Shown: one piece after another, positions 23,929-36,871 of the stretch
Layout of the letters: each line of letters begins with the position of its first letter
Position numbering within the stretch: position 1 is the first letter of the stretch
Source: Bigelowiella natans CCMP2755
Taxonomy: Eukaryota; Cercozoa; Chlorarachniophyceae
Assembly (NCBI GenBank): GCA_000320545.1
Contig: ADNK01000140.1
Location: forward strand, 94,501 to 158,500
DNA: 64,000 nt
Direction of reading: 5' to 3'
Notes under the pieces: generated by a model
Seen by the model: the letters and a program-made list of their open reading frames with translations, nothing else
Told to the model about the DNA's origin: nothing
Database searches by the model: none
Made by a program: the position numbers and the translations under genes

Positions 23929-25397
23929 CATTATCACCGCTGTAATTTCGTGTGAAAACAACCACGCCTTGAAATATAATTTGGGCTACTGATAGGTTAT
24001 AATCATTCATTCTGCTCTATCTATATCGGTGCGATTCATTGAACTTATTTATCTATGCTTCACCAGTGAGCACATACATACATAACATTTATAAGAGTTC
24101 AGCAAGCCACCAGGTGAAGTAGGTGCATGTGACAACGCGTAGGAAACATGCTAGCATGTACGACGAGGACAACAACTTATCCTCATCGTCACAGAACACT
24201 GTTCGTTGCGCATGCCATGCACAGTTCACATAATGCCTTGCGTGCATGGCAGGCGTATAAGTTGCTTGCCCTGTAGCACTAGAGCAAGCGAATTATGCGG
24301 GCTGGCGGAGGTTAGTTAGTGCGATATATTCTAACATAGCATCGCAACATAGTTCCTGCGATCGCTGCCCTGGCTAGCTATGGCAACGCTACGTGACGTC
24401 AAGTGTTTGCTGCATTAATTGTACTTATCTAGCCATACTACTTTCTGAGTTTTGTGCGGCTACGCTGCGCGCCATGCTACATGATCTAGATGATGTGGTG
24501 CACATGGCCCGGCACTATGTGCACGCTATACCATGATGACATTTGGCACATGTGCAAGGTCCCGTTACTAGCTAGCTGCGATGGCTACCAGTTAGACACG
24601 TCTAGATGTCTATCGCAAAGCAGGAATAAATGTTTCAGCACACTGCTTTCGAAAAAGTAAGTGACAGTCTCTATATTTCATATGATCATTCATTACATTG
24701 TCCGATCGCCCGCACTCACGCTACGAATGTTGCCTGCAGTGGCACCGACGACGAATCTGTGTTGAACGACTGTACTTATTTATTAGTGCATGTTTTTGGT
24801 TCGCTTGTGCTTAATTGCTCAAATTGTAGCAATGCTGCAATACATGCTATTCTTCTTGCGGAGATCTAATAATCAAAGCAGCTTCAATGCTATTCTGCAG
24901 CACACGCAAGCATATAGCAGGTTGTAATTTAAATACACAAGTTTTCAAGGCAAGGAACTATTCAGTACGCCGGCGGATTATGAAGGGTGTGGTGTGTGCA
25001 AAACTCGGCTCCGACATGTCTAGATGTGAATGCAATTTTTATTACCTTAAATAAATCTTTTAATTACATCATATTAAAAAATTCCTATATGCGTTGATAT
25101 ATGTTGAAGTACCTCCTCATCACAAATAAAGGATCAGATGATTCTAGTGAACGAAAATTTAATCATACTAATTTTCTCCTTAGACTTTCTTCGCCTAACA
25201 AGCTCTTTCCGCGATTTTTCACTCCAATCGACAAGCTATTTGGTTGTTCTTCCTCGGTCAACGAAGATTCTAGTTCCTCTATCTTAATCCCAGGACAAAT
25301 GTGTAATATCATATATGTTTGATGTACATACTTTATCCTCAGTGTTATAATTGAGTTGTTTAAAATAAGTAGTATCTTTATTCAGTGGTATTTGATT
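23929..25397. other. Tail-to-tail gap with palindromic words
   Basis: No exon supported. Between about 24110 and 24610 the sequence is dense in CATG, CTAG and GCGC words and contains the 12-bp palindrome CATGCTAGCATG at 24147-24158. The right part is AT-rich and should contain the poly(A) region of the leftward CCCH-SAM gene. Confidence 0.5.
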
Positions 25398-27708
25398 CTA
25401 CAATGGTTTGAATTCTGTGATTGATTTTACTATTGTCCTTGCGTGATGGGGCTTGACGTTAGGAAAATCCTCGCGGAAGTCTTTAAGTTCACCAATATAT
25501 GATACAAGGGAGGCACCATCAACCTCAATTTCGATAAAGAGGTCAGCGATACGTTTCCACACCTCATTCGTGCCTCTTGCTCGGATAAAAGATCCCACTT
25601 CTACCACGGACCAATCCTTCATATCTTTCTTCTCCCAAGAGGAACCCTGATCATTCTCATCTTCAATGGAAATCATTTTGGTACCATACTGATCATTCCC
25701 ATTCCCATCTTCATTGGAAAACGCTTTGGAGGGGTGCAGATCTGTTAGACTTACACCCTGGAATGAGTCCTTCGAGGCTTGAGACGAAGCTATCGGGGTA
25801 CTTTTGCCTGAGTTCACAGTTGTCGCTAGGCTTCGGTTACCTCCATTGCTACTGCTTCCAGTAATCGAAGTTGGAATAGAAGATGCTCCATGCCACATTT
25901 TCCTTTCACCTCTCCACTCGTCAATTTGACTTCTGAGACTATGATTAGGAGTGTGCAGACTCTTGTCTCTGAGAATCTCCGTACTGAGGGGATTTCTGGA
26001 AAATCTGTCGCTTCTCTCAAGCCCCTTCTCAATCTCGATTCGTTCTGTATGTGAGTCTACTGGATTCCCTCTATCTAGTACCTTCGCTGGCAACGTCACT
26101 TGACTCTCCATATTGGTTCTTCCACTTTGTAAGTTTTGGTTTTGCTGATAATATCGATTTATTTCACGAGTGTCGTTCTTCGAATCTCGGAGGCCCTCGA
26201 CTAGGTGCCCGACATAGTTATTGGTAGGTTGTTTCTGCTGTTCGTAAGGATTATATTCACTTCCATGATTGCCCGAGGATGGGAGTCGAGGTAATTTTGA
26301 GGTAGTCCCAAGCCACTTATCAACCTCCTAATTATTTAGATGATGATGACAGATAAATTTGTAGTTAAGTTCACTGTGAGCAAAGAGTGAAGCTAATAAA
26401 GGTTGTTCATTCCATAGAAGTACATTATATTCATTCAAATTAAATCGCATCTTATTTTATCCTATTATTACTTGGACATTTCCTGCTGGCGTCTCCGGTT
26501 TCAACCAGGTGCCACGTTCTCCTGTTTTGTTAGAAAATATGATCATATTCACAATAAATATTTCTTCAAATCATTTCAGAATTACCTCGATTATCTTCTT
26601 CTTGTGATACTGCAGCAAATGGTGCATTGTGGGTGTTTTGCACGTTGTAGCTTGGCTGAATGGGACCGTGATTGTTCTGCACATTTTGCTGCTGCTGCTG
26701 CTCGGTAGTAGGCTTCTGATAAAATACCCGTGAGATCTTAGAAGCAAGGGCATGTTCTTCTTCTCTAGAAAATCCTTGTTTCTGGTCAATAATTTGCTTT
26801 TCATCACTCTTTGACTTACGAGAAATCTTCTCTTGGAGTTCTTCATAATTATTGGTCCCCTCTGCGTACTTCTCGTACTCAGTTATTGGAATATCAATAT
26901 GTTGGAAATGGCAATTGGCATCCGAACGACTGCAATATCCATTGTTATAATTTATACAAACTCCTTCTTTTCCAGGAGCTAGCCAGGCATGGAGATAGTT
27001 ACAGCTGGAGCTATAGCATGCCAAACCTCTCTCCCATTTATCGCAGATTTTATACTTTTTATGGGGTTTCCTTCCTTCATCATCTCCTGCTGCTATATGG
27101 TCAATCCCAGCAATACATGCCATCTCATCAACGGTATGAAAATCCGTTGTGTCCCCAGGAAATTTAGTTTTATAAATTTTTCTTACAAGGTCTTCGTAAT
27201 TTTTTGTCCCCTTCGCAAGGGACTCATACTCCTCAATCTTGATATCCAAATGTTGGAAAAAGCAAGACTTGTAGTAGCATTGACCCTTCAAATACTTAAA
27301 GCATAGTGATTTTTTAATTGGATTTTTCCAGGCATGGAGGAAAGTACAATTTGTTCTTGAGCACTCCCCTGTTGCCCAATCTTTACATAGATCAATTTTT
27401 CTTTTGATATTATCTTCTTGAAATAGATCATCCCATGATGAATGAAACTTTTTCTCTATTTTAGCCTTTAAATTATCAAAACTTCGAGTTGAATAAGATA
27501 ATCTTTCATAATCACTGATAGTTAGACAGGGTGGAATGTGCATATATTCGCATTCCTGGTTGGTATTGTGACATTTCCCCACCAAAGCATATTGACAGAT
27601 GCCTCTCTTTATAGGCATAATATGTGCGTGTAGATAGGTGCATTCTTTTCCTTTTGGACAAGATCTATTTAGTTTCCAGGTTCTACAGACTTTAGATTTA
27701 GTTTCCAT
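25398..27708 (-). CDS. Six-CCCH-finger, SAM-domain protein
   Basis: Three leftward exons close in phase: 27708-26586, 26521-26472, 26327-25398, about 700 residues. The N-terminal 300 residues hold six CCCH fingers in three pairs, for example CRTWKLNRSCPKGKECTYLH and CKDWATGECSRTNCTFLH. Each pair is followed by the same kind of linker (ISDYERLSYSTRSFDNL, IEEYESLAKGTKNYEDL, ITEYEKYAEGTNNYEEL), so the unit of about 100 residues has been triplicated. A Gln/Asn/Ser-rich region follows, and the last 75 residues form a SAM domain (starting DWSVVEVGSFIRARG, ending ITEFKPL). CCCH fingers of this spacing usually bind RNA, and SAM domains oligomerise or bind RNA hairpins; a post-transcriptional regulator is the likely role, by inference. 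Start is the first ATG of the open frame; the first finger begins at residue 8. Confidence 0.88.
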
Positions 27709-28116
27709 GTGCCTTAAATTTGGGGGGGTGATCGGGTTCTCGATCGGGCAGAAGAGGTCGTCTTCGTAAAGAGACGGGATTTCTTACCTCCTTTTCTAGC
27801 TCGCATACGAATTTAAATGATTGTCGCGTGTCTCAAATCCATGCAATTTATTCACTTTCTTTTCAACCGCAGCCCTAAACAAAACATCCCTTCTCCCGCA
27901 TCATTTGTGCCAAATTCGTGCCTTCTTCTATCATGCGTCGAAAAATTTAGCAAGTCTTAGCCTGATTTCGGGTGATCAGTGCGTTCAACCATCCTGTGGA
28001 CCTAAGACACAATAAGCGGCAATTGAACTGAAGCTAAAACTCCGAACGTCGCGTATGGACGAAGAAGTCTTGATGGTGCAGGCAACCATACCAAAGTGAG
28101 AGGAAAGCAGAAGGTT
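27709..28116. promoter_or_regulatory. Head-to-head gap, CCCH-SAM / zinc-knuckle genes
   Basis: About 400 bp between divergent starts, presumably both promoters. Nothing specific recognised. Confidence 0.4.
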
Positions 28117-29523
28117 ATGACGTCATTAAAAGAACAGAACGAACCAGAGGTCAGCCGATGATACCTATGTGACATAAAATCATCTCTAACCGACCAACTA
28201 TTTGTTGCCAGGTTCCGCCAGCTTTCGTCGTTATCGTAAGCGGCACTGAGGGCGAATACTCCGCTGCCAATGGTTCCTATGTTGCTAGAGCGATGTGGGA
28301 AGGGCTTCCTGCATATTTCCATACCGAGGTATTTGTTCAATCTCAAATTCCTCTCTTCCTCGCTAGACTGAGAATCCCTTTGGCTCGGATTTTCGACGGT
28401 AGATGATGTATTGGGTGTATATTAGAACTCCGAGGCCTCGATACGATGGTATGGCAAGAAGAGTGCTTGGGTGATTATGATGAAGGATGGGCCAAGATTT
28501 GCATCTGGTAGTAGCAGTATTCTAAACGGTTTCATAATCGAGAACTAAACGTTGGCAATTCAGGTGGAGTTGCTGGTGACCCAAGCATGTGCAAGGTAAA
28601 CTCCAGCTTAAATTATGATACACTTTCTATTAAAGAATATCAAAATTAGGAGGGATCATGGATGCAACTCATGTCAAACAAAAAATGGGAAAAGGTCATG
28701 CCGTTTTCATTCCATGAAGATATACCTCTAATTTTCAATTCATTGATACAGAACAAAGAGTTGAAAGTCAGAATAGCTAGCAAAGAAGAGCTGGAAGATG
28801 TTGAATTCGCAGAGACTCTAGCCACTCAAAATGATAAGGAAGAGCAGGTTGCCTGATCCTATGTGAAAAGTACAAAGTGGGAATTAATTCCGATTCTGCT
28901 AAGGGCGAATTGAAGTCTACCGATGGGAGCATGGCAAATGCATATGCTGACGTGATGAAGCAGGCGGATCAGGGTAAGTTGAAAAAAATATAATTTCCTT
29001 GTCGTATAGTCTTCACGTCCCCCCGTTCATTCTGTTGAACCATCGATCTTTTCAATGACGATACACAATCAAGCGTGATTAATTGCCTACACGTCCATGA
29101 AGGAGAATCATTGCCAATCGGAGAAAATCCTAGAACAAACCCTATTTTCTACCTTAAAATGCTTCTCTATAGACATATGCTCAAATATCAACATACATGA
29201 CCAGACATGTCTAAAAGTAAGAAGCGGCGGAATCGCAAGAAGAAGCAAAGAATGAAGGTATTCTTTTGAACTATTTCCTGTTCTAGAGTTTTGACGATTA
29301 CTTATCCAGGAGGATAAGAAAAAGTCATCTACGCAAAAATTGCAGGTATCCATATGAAGCCATTACTAGTAGCAGTCTTTTTGATTTTTTTTTTTTAAAG
29401 GCACTCCTTTCTAAGGCCTCCATTACTTGTAAACCTGCACGCCAAGTTCCACAGCAAAACCCACGGTGTTTTGTTTGCCTTACAAGGCACGAATTTGGAA
29501 AATGCCCTGGGATGAGCAAATGA
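28117..29523 (+). CDS. Unknown protein with basic tail and C-terminal zinc knuckle
   Basis: Nine exons close in phase: 28117-28149 (MTSLKEQNEPE), 28212-28328, 28426-28507, 28564-28595, 28650-28847, 28904-28973, 29205-29257, 29310-29345, 29401-29523, 247 residues. The first half (VVIVSGTEGEYSAANGSYV ... WYGKKSAWVIMMKDGPRFA ... GDPSMCK) looks like a small beta-rich domain built around Gly and Trp, of a type used in protists to recognise ligands, but I cannot name a family. The middle is acidic, then a strongly basic run (KSKKRRNRKKKQRMK) that could be a nuclear localisation signal or nucleic-acid contact. The end has a CX2CX3HX4C zinc knuckle variant (CFVCLTRHEFGKC). Function unknown; nucleic-acid binding is a guess from the tail. 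Confidence 0.82.
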
Positions 29524-30119
29524 TTAAATGTAGTATCGCCGGAATGACGGCAGAATAATTTGTGAAATTATCTAATGAATAAGCTTTTCTTCGAAATGAT
29601 GCGATGTGACTACATGTACGTACATGCTAGCATGCATGCACTGCACGTGCGAGTCATGCATATGTGCTGCTTTACGTACGATGCGTTCAATGTCGTACCT
29701 CTGCATGTACTAGTGTAGACTACTACAAGGTAACTTGACACCTTGTCTATCACCTGGTGCGGCGAAACACTATGCGTGCTGTGGCCAGTCATGTACGTCT
29801 ACTAGATCGACGTACTTGCACGATGCAACGATATGACGATCACTATTAACTATACATGATAACTACATGCACATGCATGCATGCCTATCATACCGCACAT
29901 TATTATTCGCAAAGCTGCGGTATAGCAGCGACCGCGTTCTCACGCACTAGAAACATATAAACATGTGATGTCAAAGCTTATGTAAGTGATACAACTATCT
30001 CATGAACGTATCGTACTCTATATAGTACTGCTCGCAGTGCATGCACAGTCTATCGCACATCTAGCTGGAGATGTACGTGCTCCATGTAGTGTGCGATGAA
30101 ATACGTCATATATGTGTGT

Positions 30120-30161
<42 letters not shown>

Positions 30162-30248
30162 CTAGGCATGACACCACGACATCCCACGACTGCTGCATGA
30201 AATTACACTTGTTTACCTCATTTCCGTCCTATATATGTGTTCTCCTGT
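29524..30248. other. Tail-to-tail gap with palindromic words and (GT)n
   Basis: No exon supported. Very rich in CATG and TGCA words; CATGCTAGCATG lies at 29623-29634. A (GT)n tract occupies about 30115-30157. Confidence 0.55.
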
Positions 30249-31694
30249 TCAACGCTGTTTGTTATCCTTGGTGTGATTATTCATTTGGGACAGAACCTCG
30301 TCAACTACCTGCACAATTCTTTTCGTGCTGTTAGAGTGTAGATCTTGCAATTGGATCTCAAGGTCATTCTTCTCAGAAGTTAGATTTTCGTTTTCCTTCA
30401 GTAAAGATGTTAAGTGTTGCTGCATGAGTTTCCTTCCAGCTTTGAAAAGTCTGAACTGTTCTTTCAAATCGTTGTGTTTAGATTCTAAATCTTTGTGGCT
30501 TCGTTGATTTATTTCATTCTCTGTCAACACAGACTTTGCCCATGCCCCCACCCGTCTAATTTCCTTCTTCGATTGTAAGAGCTCCTTTTCAAGACTCTTT
30601 TTATGCGTAGAAATCCTTTCTAATTTCAATCTTTTAGTGTTATCTAAGCGTTCTAATTGGCTCAATTTGGATGATACAAAGGCAAGTTGCCTCGTCATGT
30701 CTTTGCGAAATACTAATACATTGGACTTCATTCTCACCGCGACCCGTCTCATACCCTCAAGGCCCTTCTGTACCCTCTCTAGTCCTTTTGCAAGCCTATG
30801 AATATCGTCCGCATGCTTTCTACAACATCGTGACCAATCCGCGCTTCTTTCGTGCGCCTCTTGCCGGAGCCTCCGTGTCAGACTATAAATCTCTTCGTGT
30901 GTTTTGAACAGCTTCGTCGTACTATCCTTCCTTGTGTCAAGTGAGCGCCGCAGATGTTCGCACTCAGCTTTAATCTGCTTCTTTTCCCATTCAAGATTGA
31001 CTATCTTTGCATTCGCTTCTAAAATATCCAGATGGAGCACCGCACCCTCGATACTATCGTGTCCCATATAAGGAATTACGTTTCCAGTCTGCGATGAATT
31101 GACTTGAAGGGATTCTTTAATGGAGCGTTTATCGAAACCTGAGTTTCTATTTGGAATCATATCACGTAATGCTCTAGCAGCATTCATTGCTGTCTCTGCC
31201 TTTTTTTTTTCATGATTAGCGCGCTCTCGGGCACTAGCAAGTTCCAAGCGTAGCCGTCTGATTTCTTCCTCGTACTGTTTTTCCTTCGCCCCATTGTTTC
31301 CTGCCTCGAGGATTTGAGCAGCTGGAGCAGATAGTTTTTGGTCGCTCTTATTAAAATCATCCTTGTCGTCCATAGGCTTAGATTCGTTAGAGATATTCGA
31401 TGAAGTTGGCGGGACTCCAAGGTTCTCATGTCTCGTCTCGATTCTGGACTCGACCTCTTCCAAGTTATACGATAAGCTATTGAGATCTTCTGTTTCCATC
31501 CTAGGAAAGGATTTATCTTGAATGAGTGGAGATGTTGACAGAGGAACTCTCCGCTTCCTTCTGGAGTTCGTGTCGTCTTCATCATCGATTTCTGAGAGGA
31601 ACTTAATAACGCAGCATCTCAGGATGATGTGTTGGATACGACGTGTTTGACACCAACCTATCACTGTTATACCTTTACTGCCTTTAGTCTCCAT
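30249..31694 (-). CDS. Coiled-coil protein of unknown function
   Basis: Two leftward exons close in phase: a 22-nt first exon 31694-31673 (METKGSK) and 31591-30249, giving 454 residues. The first third is hydrophilic and Ser/Asp-rich. From about residue 125 to the end the sequence is an almost continuous heptad-rich coiled coil (for example YEEEIRRLRLELASARERAN and QSKKEIRRVGAWAKSVL). No catalytic or targeting motif is visible. Such proteins are common in cytoskeleton, basal-body and vesicle-tethering structures, but nothing here picks one. Head-to-head with kynureninase, 366 bp apart. Confidence 0.82.
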   Translation of the reverse strand: METKGSKGITVIGWCQTRRIQHIILRCCVIKFLSEIDDEDDTNSRRKRRVPLSTSPLIQDKSFPRMETEDLNSLSYNLEEVESRIETRHENLGVPPTSSNISNESKPMDDKDDFNKSDQKLSAPAAQILEAGNNGAKEKQYEEEIRRLRLELASARERANHEKKKAETAMNAARALRDMIPNRNSGFDKRSIKESLQVNSSQTGNVIPYMGHDSIEGAVLHLDILEANAKIVNLEWEKKQIKAECEHLRRSLDTRKDSTTKLFKTHEEIYSLTRRLRQEAHERSADWSRCCRKHADDIHRLAKGLERVQKGLEGMRRVAVRMKSNVLVFRKDMTRQLAFVSSKLSQLERLDNTKRLKLERISTHKKSLEKELLQSKKEIRRVGAWAKSVLTENEINQRSHKDLESKHNDLKEQFRLFKAGRKLMQQHLTSLLKENENLTSEKNDLEIQLQDLHSNSTKRIVQVVDEVLSQMNNHTKDNKQR

Positions 31695-32060
31695 TGTGTC
31701 CAAGCGCCACCAAGGGGCGATTTGGTAGCTCCATCTATCCTGGGGGAGGCAGACAGCAGGGGCGGATCCGCCATGCACGAGTGTTTGTTGCTGTAACGAG
31801 GAGGCTTATTCCGAATGCTGTTGTCTGAGAAGAAGATGGCCGAACAGTGAGAATAATGAACAGAATCTACTTGTCGCATGTAATATTTCTCCGGACAAAT
31901 TGGGAATGATAGAATATTTGAACAACGTGGTCGTAGAATGAGAATGGCATGTGTTTTTGATAGTATTTCCTCAAGCACACACCTATCGGCAATCGTGGAT
32001 CGATCTACGAGCAGCTTTTTAGAGTCCCGACCCCTTCCCGCATCAACACAACAACTCACT
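31695..32060. promoter_or_regulatory. Head-to-head gap, coiled-coil / kynureninase genes
   Basis: 366 bp between divergent start codons; likely both promoters. No motif identified. Confidence 0.4.
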
Positions 32061-33013
32061 ATGGCGTCGTCTAACGGCATGCCTCCTCTTCCTCCGTCCC
32101 TTCTTCAAGCTGCAAAATCCCATAACTTTCCTCCAGACAAGGCTTTGACATGCGAATTCGCAACTCTTCTGGACAGCAAGGACCCCCTCAAGTCTTTTCG
32201 CTCGGAATTCTACATCCCGAAAGATGCGAAGGTCGGATTTAATTCAAGATTATGCTGATCTTGGTGTGAACCTTCACCCAAATTTACTGTTATTCTCCCT
32301 CTTCCCTGATTCTGTCGTATCTGTCCAGCGCGAAGGCGTAGATCCTGAGTTCGGAGAAGCTCCTGGATATTCCATTTATTTCTGTAAAAACGCTAATCAC
32401 ACACCCCACTCACTAGGGGAGCGGCATTGGTGTGACACAATTATGGTGGTTGAGTAACCAGTGACCTTTACTTTCAGGTGGAAATTCTTTGGGTTTGCTT
32501 AGTAAGCGTGCGGAGAGCTACGTTCAGGAAGAGTGCCAGAAGTGGAAGGTGGTCTCAAAACGACGACGAGCAGCAGCAAATCTTTGAAGATTAAGTTTCA
32601 TCCTCAACTCTACATTCTTGTCGTAGAAACTGGGGGTGGAAGGTCATTTTAACGGCAAGCGTCCCTGGGCGACTATCGATGAGGTTGATAGAAGCACTTT
32701 GTATACGTTGTCATTCGAAATGTAATCATATCACCCAACCCCTGCTGATTATTAGGAAGTGACAGAAAAGCTTGTGGATATTGTTGGTAAGAAATCCTAG
32801 GAAAATAATCGAATTCAAGAATCTGTTTCGTGTAGTGCAATTCATCGATGATTCATTTGTTGTGGAACAACATAAATAAAACCGACGAGCAGGTGCTACA
32901 GACTCTTCTGAAGTAGCTGTCATGAACTCGTTGAGGTTATAATACTACTCTGGTGCTTGTTATAGTCCTAGTAGCAGGGGTAGTAAGTGCGTTTATGTAG
33001 CGAACCATAGGCC

Positions 33014-33049
<36 letters not shown>

Positions 33050-34552
33050 AAGTTGTTTATTAGAATGATGATACACCGTTGTAAGCAGCCTTGGGGGCTA
33101 TTCATTGTGTTATGTTTCTTTTTTACCTAAGTTTCGCACCTATTAACCAAACAGCTGCAACCTTCACATGCTCCTCACAAGCTTCTACCAGCCAAGTAAA
33201 GAACGCTTCAAGATAATTATGGAAGATGCTGGTCGCTGATAGTTTCTTCTTCACTGCATCTTTTTCCCCATTCCTAATCTTCACTCTTTCCGTTGTTTGC
33301 CTGTCCATTGTCTAGCTTTCTGTTCAGATCACCACGTCATTCAATCCCAAGTGGAACTGCGTGGCCTTGACAAGAAATCAACGATCATCACGGTTAAACC
33401 CCGAGAGGGCAGTCACACGCTTTTAACAAAGGTGCCATCATCGCCTCACTGCCGTAATTTGCCTCTGCTCCTATTAAATCCACGATTCACTGACAAAATA
33501 TGACGTTGCTGATCGTCGTTCAGGACATTCTTGACTGCATAGAGGAGCACAGTGAGGAAGTTGCTTTGGTGTTCTTGGGAGGTATGGTTACGGATGATTC
33601 GTAGACAGAAAAGAAGACACTTAGCAGCCAGAGGGAGGAGGGAGAGAGATGATAACCAAGTACAAAAAACAATAAGAAGGGAAGAGGAAATAACATCACT
33701 ATGCTTCCTTGCGTCATAGCTGTCGCTGTCACTGAGTATTGATGATCCGTTCACCCTCTCGAATAAGTAGTAACACAATAATACCTATTTATTGGAAACC
33801 CTTTTTTCCCATCATTAATTACTTCAGGGGTTCAGTACTACACCGGACAATTCTACGATCTCGCAAAGATAGCAAAAAAGGTGCTGGTGGTAGTGGTGGT
33901 GGTGGTGCAAACGATGACCTAGTAAAAGTAGTAGTAATAGTGGTCGCAATAGGGACATCATATCACGCTGGCGACTTGACACTTACTTCGGAATTGAAAT
34001 GCCAATGTAGGAAATAGCTGCTTCCCCGCTTTCCTCGCCCTCTTCTTCAAATCCTCATCGTCGTTATTTGCGCTCATAATGTCATTCTCTCTGCATGCAT
34101 ATAGGCGCATCATCACGGAGCTCTGATGGGTATCGATTATGTGTTTTCGTGGTAGTCGTAGTTGCAGTTCTAATGGTAGCTTTTGCGAAAAGACTGCCTT
34201 TCTTCGCATTCTATTCAAGTAACATGAGCGTGATTGTGGAGAACCTAATGCTTATTATCGGTATCATGACTGCTGCTTTTATGACTATTGTTCTATTGAC
34301 CGGTATGCTTTTAAAAAAAAAACCCTTTGGTTGTTCACAGGTGTGGATCTCGCACATGCCGCAGGAAATGTACCTCTCAGTCTTCACGACTGGGAAATCG
34401 ATTTCGCAGCTTGGTGCACATACAAGTAGTATTCATTCATGAACAACCAATCATTCAGTGTGGTTAATATCCTGCTCCTTGTCACAATCTTCAAATATCA
34501 CAATTCTTGTAGTTTTCGTGCTGTCTACCTCCCATCTCTCTCACCCCCCCTC

Positions 34553-34603
<51 letters not shown>

Positions 34604-35104
34604 ATGTGTGTGTGTGTGGTGCTTGTGTGTATCTCTTCCTCCGTGATGGAGCATAGAATTTTACTTCTCATTAGCACATTAACTGACTGTTGTTGTCAGG
34701 TATCTAAATGCAGGACCTGGCTCAATCGGCGGTATTTTCGTGCACAAGTAAGTAATCGTAGTGATAGTACCAGTTGTTTTAGCTGTAACAGTCGCAATAG
34801 TTATAGATAGAAAAAGGTAGGAGGAAGAAGAGCTCGAGTAAATAGAGATGGATATTCTATCGTTGCCTCGAGCAGCTATTGAGATGTTGATGCTGATGAT
34901 GATGACGATTATGATGACACTGATACTGACCAGGAGATTTCACGGGAACAAGAATAATAATCTCAAAATTATGGCTGGTTGGTGGGGACAGAAACCCAAA
35001 ACGCGCTTTCAAATGAAACACGAGTGGGAGGTGAGGGATCTAGGAGGAGGAAGGATGCATTGTTAGTATGTATTTTGACATATATATAAATATTTTCACA
35101 TATA

Positions 35105-35150
<46 letters not shown>

Positions 35151-36584
35151 GTATATTTATGTGTGTGTACGTGTGTGTGAAGTAAAGACACAATGTATAA
35201 TATTAGCGACTACTTCGGCTACATAAATAATTAGGGAATAGAAGGTGCTCAGGCTTGGCAAGTATCTAACCCAGCGGTACTCCCTACAGTCTGCCTCCAA
35301 GCCTCCCTCGATATATTCAAGTAGTAGTCGTAGTAGTGCCACTATACTAGTACGAGTCATTGACTGCTGCTAGTGGTGCTGGTCTCGCATCAACAAAATG
35401 GTTTGTTTTTTCAGTATGTTATATGATGATGAGGATGATGATGATGACGATGATAATAATAATAATAATTATGCTTTTATAATGACGACAACTTTTCAGG
35501 GATGCTGGTGGTATGAAAGCAGTTAGGAAAAAGTCTCTTCTTCTCACTGGGCTGTTGGAGTACCTAATTGAATGTAAGATCGAGAAAAAGCTGGTGCGTT
35601 GTAGAAGAAGGGAGAATTGTGGACCGATTCAGGGGTGGAATGACTGAGAAATGCGTAGATTTCCTTTTCACAATGAAAGGGATGGGGAGGGAAATGAGGA
35701 GGGACTACAACAATCCCAGATGCCTCTGACACTAGTGTTACTACTACTACTACTACTACTACTACTGTTTCTGCTTTCTCTGCTGGACAAGCACGAGCAT
35801 GAGAACTGCTTATCTGAACATTATGTTCCTTCTTCTTTTAGTTGACATAATCAACCTTATTCTTCCGCTCCTTCCCTCGTTACAATGATGTACCTCCTAA
35901 GGCTCATATCATAACTCCAAGAGATCCAGAGAGACGCGGTTGCCAGTTGTCATTGCTTACGACGATGCCTGTGAAACCCGTCCATGAAAAGTAGTAGTAG
36001 TAAGACTATGTATTAGTGATGAATGATTAGTTGATGATGATGATGATGATGATGATGCTGAGAATAGTGTTAAAATTGGAAAATGAGCGGTAATTTTTCG
36101 AACCATAAAGAACAAGTAGTAGTAGAATCAAAAAGAAGAAACAACCGCTAAAAGATAGATCTGATATTAAAAAATGATGATTTATGGTGGCAAATAGTAC
36201 ATGCATGCATGCATGCATGTATGTATGTATGTATGTAGAACAGCACCTTTAGTTGTTGGTTGATTATTTTATAGATGTTAGATATACATGGTTTTTCTCA
36301 TATCCTCCTCATCCTCTCCTCAATCTTCATGTTGATGTTGCCTATGTCATGCATGTTTACAGACTCGAAGCAAAAGGGGTCATTGTAGACGTACGAGAAC
36401 CAAACGTAATACGCTTGGCACCCTGTCCCCTCTACAACACTTTCTCTGAGGTTTTCAGGTCACGACATCAGAGACTCGCTTGGATATAATTTATTATCTT
36501 CTAACATGAGTAACATATGTATGTAAATAAAAACATATATATGTAAATACACATGTATATATTAATAAATTTATGTATATTTAT

Positions 36585-36640
<56 letters not shown>

Positions 36641-36871
36641 TTATCTACATGTGTGTGTACATACTTCATCAAAATTTGCTCATCATTACTCAAACATCTA
36701 TTCAAAAGGTTATCATAGTACATAAAAATCTCATTACATGTGTTGAAGTGTGCGTAAATCACAAATGAATAAATGAATATTTTTGAGTCACATGAGACAA
36801 ATATTCTTCATTCATTTATCAGATTCGTAGAAATGCTGCAGAGAGCTCTTGTATCTACGTCAAAGCTCTGA
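32061..36871 (+). CDS. KYNU: Kynureninase (PLP-dependent, tryptophan catabolism)
   Basis: About 17 short exons spell a full kynureninase, from MASSNGMPP at 32061 to the TGA ending at 36871. Family blocks in order: [124 protein letters not shown], the PLP-lysine region [73 protein letters not shown] and [20 protein letters not shown]. The enzyme cleaves kynurenine or 3-hydroxykynurenine to anthranilate or 3-hydroxyanthranilate plus alanine, a cytosolic step toward NAD. The junction before GIEGAQAW needs the acceptor ending at about 35234, not the one nearer GTGCTC. One exon ends near 35600 after KIEKKL and joins AHIITP. Introns carry many simple repeats. No missing catalytic block. Confidence 0.95.
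34555..34620. repeat. (CT)n(GT)n microsatellite in a kynureninase intron
   Basis: Same compound type as the one at 14479; also (TCA)n at 33011-33049, (TA)n at 35108-35143, (TAC)n at about 35735-35766 and (CA)n(TA)n at 36586-36635 in other introns of this gene. Confidence 0.95.

Noticed and set aside
26811-27306. Rightward frames over the CCCH gene
   Set aside because: Antisense shadows of the zinc-finger exon.
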